A stretch of 64,000 nt of DNA from Atherinomorus stipes (Eukaryota > Chordata > Actinopteri > Atheriniformes > Atherinidae): positions 62,001 through 126,000 of the forward strand of contig JALJCO010013654.1 in assembly GCA_023101725.1 (NCBI GenBank). The letters run 5' to 3'. This document shows, piece after piece, positions 1 to 11,895 of this stretch. The position numbers were made by a program, and so were the translations under genes. Below the pieces are notes generated by a model, which worked only from the letters and a program-made list of their open reading frames with translations, searched no databases and was not told the DNA's origin. Positions within the stretch are counted from its first letter, which is position 1; the number at the start of each line of letters is the position of its first letter.

Positions 1-3000
1 CCTCCACATGTGCATCCAGCTCCTCTCTGGCTTTCCTGCAGAGAGCTCGAGACAAAGTGCTCTTCCCACTCCCCTGTGATAACAGATCATATGATACCAT
101 GTAAGAGATTTAACAAAGGAATGCTTAATAAAACAAACTACTTCTGTATTTCATGGTTAATTTAAGTCGACAAAATCAACACAGCCAATATCAATTTTTT
201 ACAGTTCCATATTCTCTGGGTCTTTATAGTTTACTGAAATGTTATGTAAAAAAAAAAAACACCTTGGCACCAGTTATGAGTAATGCTCCTCCTCGGAGTC
301 CCAATCCAGCAGTGCCAAGCTCTCTTGAGAGAGGACTACCCAGAAGGCTGTGGGAGATAAACTCCAGTCCATTGCGACTGAGATCATCAATCCCACTGCA
401 AGACAGCAAAGTGAGCAATATAGGATTAAACAAATGCTGAAAAAGATCCAAGAAGTGGCATACAGATGATGAAATAGCTTACCCAAGAATACTGAGGGAG
501 GGAAGCTGTGGTTCAGGCATTTCAGCTCCAGTTTTTAAACCAGGCACTTCTACTGGACGTCTGTCCACCTAAAAGCGACACCAAGTAGCAACTGCAGATC
601 ACAACTTCAAAAAATGGCAAGAAAAAGATTGCTCTGGTCATTTTTGTACATAACAATGTTACATTTTTGCAGTTACCAATAAATGCATAATGCACCTGTA
701 TGTCTTCCTTCTGGAGAACAGTGGGTGCTAGCAGGAACAACTGGTCTGGAGGATCGTTCTGTGGTTCTGGTTTCATCACAGTTAAAGCAAACTCCAACTT
801 TGCTGTGAAATAAAAAAAAAAGGGAGATTGATTATTTACTGTAGGGGAGAGAATTTTAAATTGTAATGTACTTTATGTATTATGAATTTTGCCTCATAGA
901 TATTTAATATTCAGGATTTTTATGGCCATCTGCATACCATCTGCATATTTATCACTTTCTTTTTTTGGGGGGTGGGGTTGTCATAAATTAAATTTTTAAG
1001 CTTATTATGGGAGTAAAGAAATGATTCACCATCATTTCCATGCAAGAGGATGGTGCCAGAACGTTCAGTCAAACAGGCCAAAGGCTGATGACTCTGTGTG
1101 TGCAGCAAACCAAGGAAAGCTGTCTGGATCTCTTCATCATTCTCCTCAGGCTAGAAAGAAAAAGTCAAAGATCAGATTAGCACAAAAGAAAGCTGGGAAA
1201 TCAATTATTTCTCATCTTTGAACAAGTGAAATGTTGGTGTACTTGTAGAATAATTAGACATTACAAACACAGATGTGCATTCCAGTGCTCACCAGAGGTT
1301 TTAGAGGTTGCAGGCGAATATTAAAAGCTACTTTGATGGTTGTTTTCACAGGTTTAATTCTCACTGTTGAATGTTGTTGGATATTCAACTTGCTGCTGAG
1401 GGCCTGTGGGATCTAAAAAAACAACAACTTTTAACTTAGATTAAAGGATGTGCAGAATCTACAGTAAAAGTTACATAACCCCACTATGGCTAATGTGGGT
1501 AAATGTGTCATGTAATCATCCGTTTCATGTTACTTACCCATACTTTTCCTCTATGGATCTGTCCCTGTCTTTGAAATGTCTTGCCTGCTAGCATCTCAGT
1601 GCCATGGCACACTGCTTTGACCACTATGGATTCCTCGTTCTTCACTTCTCCTCCTCCTTTATCAGGAGCGTCATCTTTGCCAACCTCTGTAGTCTTCTTT
1701 CTCTCCATGACCTGCTTCGCTTTGTCCCTGGCTTCTTTAGGGGACAGAACTTTGGAAAGAAGGCCATACGTCACTGGAGACTGAACTCCACTGAGTGGGG
1801 CTTCTAAACAGGGGCTCCAGGGAAACAAGTGAATAATACCAGTAGCAACATGGCTGATGGTGTAGAGAGAGTCAGGAGGCACACTGCACACTCTGAAGAT
1901 AGAATCAGAGAACAGGGCAGGAACATCGGGTACCGCTGGTTGCTCTCTAACAGAGTCATAACTTCCCTTTATAAATTGATGGAATAAGCTCTTCAGATCA
2001 GCGATGCCACCCCACTGGCGGCTGGGAGGGATGCAGGAGGTGCTATCTGATGAGGGTCCTGAAGGGGGGGAATAATTCAAATCGTGCTGTGTGAGAAAAT
2101 GCTGATTCTGGTCGGATCGCTCAGGAAAACCCCTGAGGTTTCCAGTTTCAGCACGAATCTTTGGAGACACTACAAGTTCTGTGAACTGCTCCAGGCGACC
2201 ATAGGGCACAAATGGAGAGAGTGAAGCTGTGTGGAGATAAAACAGATCATATTATGTCTATGAAAACTTTCTATGGATGTAACATCATGAAGCTAGAGAG
2301 CTCTATATAAGCAGATATGAGTGTTGAAACAGGGACACAGGGACAGGCTTTAAGAGTAACAACAGCCATTCATCAGGCATTATGACAACAATTAAAGGAC
2401 TGCAGTAACACCAACCTATTCTAATGTAGATGACTGTGTGATTGTCCACCCAAACAGGAAATACAGCATCTTGAAAAACCACTCTGATTTGATCCAGTAG
2501 TTGCAGCTCCAGAGCAGAACTGTGAAGCTCCTGAAGAGTCAATCACAGAAATCAAGTTTATCAATGTTTGTTTTTTTTAATCAAATAAATAGGCATTATC
2601 AAAAATCACGCCTCAGTTTTTTACAGATGCTCTTTTGTACAGTTCCAGAGGTCCAAGGTGGAAGCTCTGATCAGCATGGAAGTTAGGCGGCCCAAATAAC
2701 ATGAGCTCAGATTTATCCTCATTTAACTTTAGCAAAATTTGTACCATCTAAGATTCAACCTCCTTTAGGCAGTCCAATGAAGTGCCAAGAAGAACTGAGG
2801 TGTTATGCTTGGGGGTACAGAAATATGAGTCATTTGCATAACTATGCTAAAACACCCAATGTTTTTTAAGGTCTGAGATAAGAGGAAGCATATACAACAA
2901 AAAAGAGGACTAGACCAAGGATGGACCCCTGAGGGATCCCACAAGTGAGAAGTGCTAAGGTTCCAATATGATTCTCTGGACTTAACAGAAGCTTGTGTCT

Positions 3001-6000
3001 CCTAAATTTGATTTAAACCACAATAAAGCAGTTCTTTCCATCTGAACAGAGTGATTCAGCCTGGAAATGAGGGTACTGTCAATGGTATCAAAGGCAGCAG
3101 TGAGATCCACAAGAACTAAAACGGATGAGTCTCCAGAGCCCATAAATAAGAAAAGATCATTAAAAGCCTTTAAAAGTGTGGATTTTGTGCTGTGAAACAT
3201 TTTATAACCAGATTAAAAAACTTCACTCAGATTATTTTTAGTTGGATACTTTTGGAGCTGGGTAAGAAAGCTGTCTGAAATGGGAAAGGACACAAGGCAG
3301 CTATTAATTACAACCAAGAGACTTGGACTATCAACATAAAATGCATCTTTCAATAGGCATGAGCAAGCAGTGTCCAAACCACACCCTGAAAGTTTCAGGT
3401 GACTGACTACCTCACATAAAAACAGAAGGGACACAGAATCGAAGAGGTCAAGCACATCGAGGGAAGAGGAGGATCAGAGGCAGGAAGCTTGATTTGTGAT
3501 CTGATGCCACCAATTTTGTCAATAAAAAACCTCAAGTAGTTCTGAAGACTGCTGGAGATCCTGGATGGCAAAAAAGAACAGATGGGTTCATCACTGCTTA
3601 ATACAGTAGTATTAAACAAAACATGAGTTCTCAATCATTTTCTGACACGAGAACTGACAAGTATCTAGTTTTAGCTGACCATATGTACAAACATGTACAT
3701 ATGAAGTATTTTAATCTGGTTTTGAAACGACCATAAGTACAAACATGCACATATGGTCCTTGTATGTAAATAAAAGGCACCATACTGGAACTGTATCTTA
3801 ACCTGTCTTAAAATGACAAATCCAGATAGCTATTCTCATGCCTACCAAAGAGTTTTTAGGGGTTTAATATGCCTGGAGGGGGATTTTTATAGCACTGCAT
3901 AATTGCATGAAGAAAATTTCAAATAAAATACTGCAGGTTTCAAATATCACCCACCAAAATTTCCCAGTCATCTGATGATAGGGGCTCCACAAACACCTGG
4001 TTCAATGATGAGACTTGATGACACGGTCTTAGAAAGCCCTAAAGGAAAGCACACGAGTGAGTCACTTCTAACACCTGTTCAGCCTGTGATCAAATACTGC
4101 ACAGTGTCAAAGAGTTTTGAGTTTCTGTTATGACAAAATGTTCATTCATATCGGCAACATCAGCAAAGAACTAAAGCGGATTACCTGCTCTCCATCTTTT
4201 AATCCCAACTTCTCTCCCAGCTGACGACACAATTCCACCTGGTGGTCATCTGGGCTGGAGGTGGTTCTCCTTGGAGTCCAGCTGAGGAACACGGGAGACC
4301 CATTGCCCCAGGACAGCTCCAAAGCCTGGTTCTACAACAAGTACAAAGAGTTTGCTTTGTGTTTTTGTTTGTTTGTTTTGGGGTTTTTTTTTAACAAATG
4401 ATACCAGGCTAAACTTTTATCGTGATCATTTTCCATTCTGCCTGAGAGTATCATTTTACAAAGCTCAAACTAAGACTAAAAATGAACAGTTTGACTTTTT
4501 GTTTTGGTTTTTTTTTATCCTTTTTTCAGCATCTTTTGGTGTAACATTTGTCATTTTAATACGTATATGCGTACTTGTTCATTTTAAGACAAATGGCATC
4601 TCCAAATCTGCACAATGTCTCATGACTATGAACCACATCTTAATTACTTCATGCCTCATTCTAAAAACATTCCATTGTTTTGTACCTGTTCGTTGAGTCT
4701 TTGTTGTCATTGTTGCATCTCTTCCATTAAACTCCTCTGTGTCTCATTTGCTTCCTTTATGCCCATCTCTGGTTTATGTACAGTAATGTACTTCTGGTAT
4801 AAAACCAGAAGCCCTGGGCCTTTGTCAGATAGGCTTCTAGCCATTTCTTCTGTTTTTGATCACAGCAAAAGAAGAGAAAAGGCATGTGTATGTGCTTGGT
4901 AGTGCTTTGTCACCACCATGTGAGACTGTGAGGGAACTACTACAAAAATAAGTGTGTCAGAGTAGAGATAAGTGCTGAAAATACTAAGCACCATATTCTG
5001 TTTCCTTATTCAGACTGAACGATATCCTCAGCTGAGCGTGCGTAGGACCTTGATGACAGTAATTTGATGCTTGTTTTTGACATTTATTAACTCTAGCAAA
5101 ACACTGATAAACCTTACTTCATCCTAGAGCCTGATTCCAAAAAGGTGATACATCACGTATGAAAAAAAAAAAAAAACAACCCAGAATGCAATGATTTGCA
5201 CATTTTATAGATTCAGTTTTGACATCTGTTTTGGGAACAAATATGAGAGTTTTACCATTACATAGAAAATATGAGCTCATTTTGGATTTGACAACAATAA
5301 CACATCTAAAAAAAAAAAAGTGGGAACAGCGTGATGGTTACTATTGTGAAGCATTTGTGCACTCTCCTCCTTTAACAACTGTGTGTAAACATCTGGAAAG
5401 TAAGGAGTCCTGATTCTGGTCTGATGCAGGATTCTAGCAGCTCAACAGTCCTGGGGCCTCATTTATAAAACTGTGCATAGGATCTTTACTAAAAACGTAC
5501 TTGCGCCCAAAACCAAACGTTTGCGTACGCCAAAAAATATTCATATATATAAAACTGTGCGTATGCACGGATTCAAGCAATTTTCCTTTTATAGATTACA
5601 CTCTTCCTGGAAATTTGCGCAGGTGAATTTGGCTCATATTTCGCCCCCTACACACCCACATTCTTCAATAAATGGTCAATGCAAAGCACCTTATGGATGT
5701 TTCTGCATAGAAATTAGCCATCTGATCTGAGGCATTTAAAGCTTAATCCTGGCGACCAAAAGGACAATAAAATGTAATTTTGCGGAGAGTAAAATGGAGG
5801 TGCTTGTTGGTGAGTTGGAGCCTCACAAAAACATTTTATTTTTGCGTCACAGGTGGAATCACAGATAAACTAAAGTCTGCTGAGTGACAGCAGGTTGTTG
5901 TGGCGGTGATTATGTAACAGAGATCTGTTCCAGGAGTCGCGCTGTGGAACTGTGGAGGAAATGCTGCATCAGTGCGACTGTTTGCAGAACACAGAACATC

Positions 6001-8043
6001 TGTTTGTGTTGTGTGGTGCAGCAAAGTAAATTAGACCTTTACGAGATCACCTTTCCAAAATTATTTTCTTCTGGGCAGTCGCCAAAATGTCCATAAGCAA
6101 GGGTTGTAGTTTGCTTAAAGTTACGCACATTCCTAAGCTAGTTTTTTTTCTATAAATCCCAACTCTTAAGTAAGAAGTTGCTTACACAATTCCTAGCCTG
6201 GTTTTGTGCGTAAGCAAGCTTTATAAATGACGCCCCTGGACTTTGTTGCAGGATTTTTTGTTTCATGATAAACCAAATGTTCTCTATTGGTGAAAGGTCT
6301 GGACCCAGTTCAGCACCCAGACTCTTCTCCAACCAAGTCATGTTTTTGTGATGAATGCAGTATGTGGCTTAGCAATGTCTTGATGCAATATGCAGGGCTT
6401 CCCTGAAGGACATGTGGCCTTAATGGGAGCATAGGGGGCTCTAAAAACCTAAATGCTTTTTCCAGCACAGATCTGTAAGCTGCCCACACCAAAGGCATTA
6501 ACAAAGCCCTATACCATCAGAGATGCAGGCTTTTGAACTACCTGTTCGTGACAAGAGGGTAATTCTCTTTTAAAGTTTGAAGGATATGGTGCCCATAGTT
6601 TCCTGAAGGGATTTCAAACTGTGATTAATCTTCATTTCAAATTTGATGAATCTGATCACAAAACAGTACTGCCGCAGACCACTTAAGATAAGCTTTATCC
6701 CAGATAAGACATCTGTCATTTTTGGATGGTGCTCACATCACTGCTTTGCATGATATAGCTTTAATCTACATTTGTAGATTGCGCGATGAACTGTGTTCAC
6801 ATACAGTGATTTCTGGAAGAATTTCTGAGCCCATGAAGTGAGTTCCAGGGGAGAATCATACTGTACCTTTTTCAATGCAGTTCTGCCTGAGGGTCCAAAG
6901 ATTAACAGTCATCATGTTTTGACCTTTGACCTTGTCCTGTGCGTACAGAGATTCCTCCTGATTCTTAAACACTATTAGTGAGGTTTTCCCAAGTCTTTAC
7001 AATTTTATGTTGAGGAACACTTTGCTGATGGTTTGTTGCGTATTGGTGAGCCTCTGCCCATCTTTACATCTGAGAGGCTCTGCCTCTCTGAAATGCTCCT
7101 TTTACACCAGACATAATACTGACCTCAGGATGGGCGATATTTATCGTGTGCTATATATTGTCAAAGAAATTCCCCACAATAACAATTTGAATTACTCGTT
7201 TTTATCGTGAGATGACAATTTATCAGGTTGTGTTTGCAGTCACTACAGTTTTGCAATACAGGTGCACTACTTGAACTTAATTGATATAGTTTAGTGGCTT
7301 CTAGTATTTTGTAGGGCTTACAAGACAGAATTTAGTGACAGATTTATAATTAAAATATTTTGCTGATAGTTTTTATCGCCACTTATCGTTACTGTGACAA
7401 ATAAGAGAAATTATCATGATACATTTTTTAGGCCATATCTCCATATCGCCCATCCTTATACTGACCTATTGCCAATTAAACTAATTAGTTGTCAAATGCT
7501 CCATCAGTTGTTATTCATTTGCGCCAAATACTTCTCCAGCCTTTTATTGCCCCTGTTCCAACATTTTAAAAATGTGATTTCTGCCTTTAAACTTCAAAAT
7601 GAGTCAATATTTTCCATGAAATGGTTTAATGTCTCAATTTCACCACAAGATATGTTCATATTCTATAGATTTTATGAAATGTGAAAATTGCTGCATTCTG
7701 TTTTTATAACCATCTTTTTGAGGAATTAAGATTGTAGTCATGATATATTTGGAATATAACTTTGACAAATAATAAACAAAATAAAATCTCCAGATTTATT
7801 CGCTTAGAAATGGAAATACAGGGAATGAATATAAAGCTCAAATAAATAAAAATAAAGGATGACTAAGTTTTTTTTTCTATTTTAGAAAATATTGAGTGGT
7901 GGCAACATGACATTTGTGAGGCTAGGCTAACTTACCTCGTTCAAGGAAAGATGCGATATCAACTTCGATGGGAGGTGAAGAAAGCAGTTTTTCGAGTTGT
8001 TAAAAACAACACTCACTGGTTGTATGCCCTGATTACTGAACAT
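1..8043 (-). CDS. pex1: PEX1, peroxisomal AAA+ ATPase, 5' half (exons 1-11, partial)
   Basis: PEX1 and PEX6 form the AAA+ ATPase that pulls the PEX5 import receptor out of the peroxisome membrane. Coding exons read on the minus strand: 8043-7936, 4331-4185, 4038-3955, 2530-2416, 2226-1538, 1412-1293, 1150-1030, 802-696, 568-483, 395-263, 73-1. All junctions have GT/AG and phases agree, giving about 594 codons before the window edge. Visible similarity to human PEX1: N-terminal [10 protein letters not shown], then [36 protein letters not shown], and [13 protein letters not shown] just before the first AAA domain. The D1 Walker A (GAKGSGKST) is split between the last two exons. The second ATPase domain lies outside the window. 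The start at 8043 is chosen because it begins just before the conserved N-terminal barrel; an in-frame ATG at 8157 would add 38 unconserved residues. Head-to-head partner is rbm48. Intron 3 holds a LINE fragment and intron 1 a nested transposon. Confidence 0.96.
2570..3640 (-). mobile_element. L2-type non-LTR retrotransposon (LINE) fragment in pex1 intron 3
   Basis: Minus-strand frames give reverse-transcriptase pieces in order: [17 protein letters not shown] with the palm-region [15 protein letters not shown], then remnants of the [10 protein letters not shown] and YADDT blocks in other frames between 2940 and 2800. Several stops and frame changes make this a dead 5'-truncated copy in the same orientation as pex1. 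Confidence 0.75.
3655..3790. repeat. Short degenerate tandem repeat
   Basis: A unit containing ACCATAnGTACAAACATG followed by ACATATG occurs at about 3679 and again at about 3730. It may be the remnant of a small hairpin element. Confidence 0.4.
5455..6234. mobile_element. Non-autonomous DNA transposon, possibly PIF/Harbinger-related, inserted in the Tc1-like copy
   Basis: Terminal inverted repeats are GGCCTCATTTATAAA at the left and its complement (one mismatch) at the right. CCTGG flanks both sides (5450-5454 and 6235-6239) as a target duplication. Internal plus-strand sequence near 5778-5845 reads like the start of a Myb/SANT protein of Harbinger elements ([15 protein letters not shown]), quickly broken by stops. 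The superfamily assignment is tentative because Harbinger normally makes a 3-bp duplication. Confidence 0.65.
7126..7457. mobile_element. 332-bp MITE with ATATCGCCCATCC ends
   Basis: The left end CAGGATGGGCGATAT is mirrored at the right end (ATATCGCCCATCCTT). The 10-mer ATACTGACCT flanks both sides (7116-7125 and 7458-7467). The host Tc1-like sequence continues across the site. hAT-like by its ends. Confidence 0.7.
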
Positions 8044-8290
8044 ATTTCTACAGTTCCATATTAGCCCCGTATAAGCCACACATGCTGCTGAGCTAACGTA
8101 AAAGTAAAACAAACCAATAGTCGATCGACATCCTCTGAGATCAACAAACCAGACCAAAGCAGCTGATGCTCGACTGAATTTAACTTCAAAATAAAATATT
8201 CAATGTAGATATACTGCATCCACATCCACATCCAAGGTACGAAGGGTTCTTATTTTGAAGTGCATGGACCGGAAACACATTTCCTGAAAC
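8044..8290. promoter_or_regulatory. Shared 5' region between pex1 and rbm48 (probable bidirectional promoter)
   Basis: The two start codons point away from each other and are 247 bp apart, so both transcripts must start within or very near this stretch. No TATA box stands out. The interval has several CpG dinucleotides towards the rbm48 side. A bidirectional promoter is inferred from geometry only. Confidence 0.6.
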
Positions 8291-10588
8291 ATGGCGACTC
8301 CTGTCAACAAAGGCTCGAGCTGTTGGAGCGCCTCAGAAGTATACAACCATCACGAGCAGCGGAAAGTTTGCATTTCTCGACCTAAATATAGAGAAGGAAG
8401 AAAAGCTAAAGCTGTTAAGGTGAGGGGGGAGGGGGGGGGGTCGTCATTAATTATTGAATGAATAAACTGAGATACAGACTCGTCGAGGTAAACGATGGTC
8501 ACTTGGATGTACGCAGACCTTACAAATAACATCGTATGTTTTTATTTTAGTACTAACCTGATAGTTTTGCCTTTGAATTTAGCTCAACGCAATTCAGTTT
8601 AGTGCTGCACTGACATTACAAACGTGTCAGGGGCGGGTCTACATAAAATTGGGTCAAACGTGATATACAGTCATTTTTTAATCAAATTTTTTTATCAACT
8701 ACTTTTTCTAGGATGATCCTGCATTGTATAGTTTTAATCGCTGCTGCATAAACACTTGTATTTCATTGACAAGGGAAAACGGGCTTTGAGCCATACTGTA
8801 TCAACTTTTTTCAGTGCTTCTTCAATGTTATTGACTGTTTAACTTTGTACATTACTCAGATCTGGTGGTTTTATGACTTTGACGTCATCCTTATAAAATT
8901 TTAGCAGTTTGGACTTGCAGATATTATCACCCATGTAGTAGTAGTAGTAGTAGTAGTAGTAATTTTATTCGGTCAAGCACATAAAAAAACATTTTAAATC
9001 AACTAGATTATGTCCATAAACTACATCAGTCAGACAGCTGACGAGATCACGTGGCTGCATTATGATCAACAATATCGTGGTGTTGATATATAACATCTTT
9101 AGAAGTATACTACATGCTGCATTCACCTCCGGGGCATCTGATTTACCCAGATTGGTTGGCACTTGTGGGGTCATTCAGATTTTATGGAGGAGCTTGTTTT
9201 ATCACCATATTTGTCGTGTGTGTTATCAGGTGTACACCATTAACTTAGAGTCCCGTTACCTGATGGTCCAAGGCGTCCCTGCTATCGGCGTCATGACAGA
9301 GCTGGTCCAGCTTTGTGCCTTGTACGGCACCGTGGAGGAGTACAGACCCCTGGACGAGTACCCTGCTGAGGAGTTCACAGAGGTCTACCTTGTCAAGTTT
9401 CAGAAACTAACGAGTGCCAGGTACAGTGTGTGGCTTGTTTGGGCCGTTACACTTCACCCTGAGAACATCTGCTAAATCATACTGGATAAACTTTCCTTTT
9501 TTCAGAGCGGCAAAACGAAACATGGATGAGAAGAGTTTCTACGGTGGTGTGCTGCATGTTTGTTACGTCCCTGAATATGAGACTGTGGAAGACACCAGGC
9601 TAAAGCTGCAGGACCGGAGGAGTTATATTATGAGAGCAGCTCAGAATAGAAGTAATATTAAATATATTTATTGTACTGAAGTTTGTTTGGTTGGTTTCTT
9701 ATGTTAGATGGATTCTGTAGAAAAGACAATGAGCTAAACATTTTCAGCCAATCAGCAAGCCTCAGTTCACTTTTTCTTTATTCTTTTTTTTTCGTGTAGA
9801 TATGCATGTTCAACATTTCTCCTCATTCTGTTCATTTTTGTTTTAACTGAATTGTGTTGAGACTGTTTTCTCTCTCATATCCCTGCATAGGAAGAGAAAA
9901 AAGGAGAGAGAGGCGCATTTCATGTGGGGCCCTCATCATCAGATAAAACCACATCGGACTCAGTCGTCACCAGCAATGATCAAACCTCTCAAAATAACAA
10001 TACAAGTGAGACTTCCAATGTCAGCCATTATTCAGGCTTTCCTTTGCTGCCATTGCCTCCACAGGAACATGATACCTATGGACCTCAAAATTACTATGGA
10101 ATTACACCAACAGAGGACAGAATGGGAACTTTGCATAATGCCATAACTAACAAGCAACAAGTGGAGAGCTCGCACCAAACCTTATCCTATAAAGGCCAAG
10201 ACCCAGAAAGCAGAGTCACCACAAAACAGGCGTCTGCAGTCAGATTTGTCCCAAGGACCACACTCATTGAGAATAGGAAACGCAAAATGGAAGAAGCTGC
10301 AGAGCAATTGTTGACTGTACCCATAGAAAATGAGCCCGCGATTGGCCCAAAACTACCAGAATCACCTAAACTGGACATGGAAGATGAATCATTAAACACA
10401 ACTGCCAGCCTGATCAGGAACACACTGAAACAGGTAGTGATAAACGGTCTGAAACAAATCCTAGAAGTGATTATTTTAATGTCTTCATTCATGTCAGTAA
10501 CATTGATTTTCATCATCTTTCTTAGGTGGGATCAGTTCCAGACCTGAAGCCAGTACAGAAAAAGATAAAACCCCGACGTCGGATATGA
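8291..10588 (+). CDS. rbm48: RBM48, RNA-binding motif protein 48 (5 coding exons)
   Basis: RBM48 is an RRM protein that works with ARMC7 in splicing of U12-type (minor) introns. Exons: 8291-8419, 9230-9420, 9506-9651, about 9895-10433, 10526-10588; about 356 residues against 367 in human. The first exon ends in KYREGRKAKAVK. Exon 2 carries the RRM start (VYTINLESRYLMVQGVPA) and DEYPAEEFTEVYLVKF. Exon 3 carries AKRNMDEKSFYGGVLHVCY. Exon 4 is a fast-evolving linker that ends in DESLNTTASLIRNTLKQ, and exon 5 ends in the basic tail KPRRRI. All match human RBM48 in order. The exon 3 donor (9652, GTAATA) is weak. The exon 4 acceptor is uncertain: phase requires the AG at 9893-9894 rather than the one at 9889-9890. 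Its 3' end converges with efcab1. Confidence 0.96.
8937..8961. repeat. (AGT)n trinucleotide repeat
   Basis: About eight perfect AGT/TAG units in rbm48 intron 1. Confidence 0.9.
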
Positions 10589-10660
10589 TCGTTTGTGCAA
10601 ACATGTCTCCCGCTCCGTTGGAAAATGGACTTCTTCCCAATGCAAACTGATGTTAAGATT

Positions 10661-10669
10661 TTTATTAAA
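10661..10669. terminator. Overlapping convergent polyadenylation signals of rbm48 and efcab1
   Basis: The nonamer TTTATTAAA contains ATTAAA on the plus strand (10664-10669), 76 bp after the rbm48 stop, and AATAAA on the minus strand (10661-10666), about 42 bp after the efcab1 stop. No other strong signal is seen between the two stops. Cleavage 10-30 bp downstream of each would make the two 3' UTRs overlap. Use of these signals is inferred. Confidence 0.65.
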
Positions 10670-10707
10670 CACTGAGGCTAAGAATGCACATGGATCTGGT
10701 TTCTTCA

Positions 10708-11824
10708 TCAGTCCACTTTTTCCTTAAATACATGTTGCTCAAATATCTCGATGGTCTGAAAAGTAAGAAAACAGAGGTTAAAAGTTTAAGTACTTCATGT
10801 GATGAGCTATCTCCAACTTTTAATTTGTCATTACCATGGGATCTGGGAAGCAGGTTCCAAATGCCTCAAGCAACAAATTTTCCTCTCTCACTGAATTTTG
10901 AAAGTCTTCAAAAGACAGTCTTCCATCAAGATCATGGTCCTACAGGGAAAGAGGAGGAATTAAAGTTCATGCTTTATCAGAAAACTTACTGCCTTCTGTG
11001 GGATATAAAGAAAACTTTGATGGTGAGAGCATCTTATTTGTGCAGCAAGCCTCTTACCATCTTCTTGAATGTTATGTCCACTAGGTCTTTCACTCCTTCA
11101 TCAGGGTCCTCCTCTGTGGGCTGCCTGATGATGCTGTTCTTCAACATGTGAAACATCTCCTCTCTGGAGATGTAATTGTCACCATTCAAGTCGTACACGT
11201 GAAAGCTGACTGAGCCACGCAAAAGAAAAGGAAAGAGTTATTAGCTGGATAAAAGGGTATGAATGGAAAGTAACGCTGAAAACTTACACTTAATTTTTTC
11301 ATCCAAGGTCCCCCCGAAGAAAAATGGACAGACCATCGATCCATTCTTCCACAGTTATGAAGCCATCGCTGTCTTTGTCAAATGTCCTAAAGACTACAGT
11401 ACAGATAAGCAAATTTGACCTGAAGACCTAAAGCAGCACCTTATGAGTTATGTTCCAGACATACTTCCATCTATGATCATGTTATCGGTCAGCCCAAAGA
11501 TGTTGTGCATTATGCCTCTGAACTTCCCTCTCTCCAGGTTGTCTGCTGCTCTACCAGCGCTGCTCTGCTCTCCAAGCTCGTGGAACTGCTGAATAAGGCA
11601 CTCAATCTCTGTTTTATTGACTAAAAGGGGGAAAGAATTGTTCACATTTCATGCTGCGTTTTAGTAGCTTCACTGTTATGCCTAGCAGCAACGTGTCATC
11701 TCCTAGTGCGATTATTTAAGAATAATAATAATGACAAAAAACAGGATAAGTTTCACTCTTACTCACAGCGGTCCACTTTTTTGGAGATGGCTTCAGCGAG
11801 GACCTGCATCACCTTTCTGTTCAT
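10708..11824 (-). CDS. efcab1: Calaxin / EFCAB1, ciliary EF-hand protein, with an apparent 1-base frameshift in exon 3
   Basis: Calaxin is a calcium sensor attached to outer dynein arms of motile cilia and sperm flagella. Exons (minus): 11824-11767, 11620-11465, 11393-11288, 11209-11058, 10939-10835, 10755-10708; about 207 residues if the frameshift is disregarded (human 211). It starts MNRKVMQVL. Three EF-hand loops are visible: [14 protein letters not shown] in exon 3, [14 protein letters not shown] in exon 4 and [13 protein letters not shown] in exon 5. Exon 4 also carries [10 protein letters not shown] and [10 protein letters not shown], as in human. Exon 3 is 106 nt where phase requires 105: the run of six C at 11310-11315 (G on the coding strand) throws the frame to a stop within a few codons. 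With five, the frame reads the family sequence RGTLDEKIK to the donor. Everything else is intact, so a sequencing error is more likely than a pseudogene. Confidence 0.94.
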
Positions 11825-11895
11825 AGCCGACATCCCTCACTTTAAATACGGGTCCCGCTCGGTGTTAGCCCTCTAGGGCCAATGTTGATAATGGC

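Larger units (their letters stand above)
5128..7720 (-). mobile_element. Degenerate Tc1-like DNA transposon carrying two later insertions
   Basis: Ends resemble each other in inverted orientation: the left side reads CAGAATGCAATGATTTGCA near 5185 and the right side TTGCTGCATTCTG near 7700. The minus strand shows transposase remnants such as DLSPIENIW at about 6280 and translations of 6310-6970, all with stops. Two non-autonomous elements (5455-6234 and 7126-7457) interrupt it. It lies in pex1 intron 1. Confidence 0.75.

Noticed and set aside
2982..3634. Minus-strand frames in pex1 intron 3 as a gene
   Set aside because: They are fragments of a LINE reverse transcriptase, interrupted by stops.
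3655..3790. CRISPR-like spaced repeats
   Set aside because: Only two degenerate units in a vertebrate intron.
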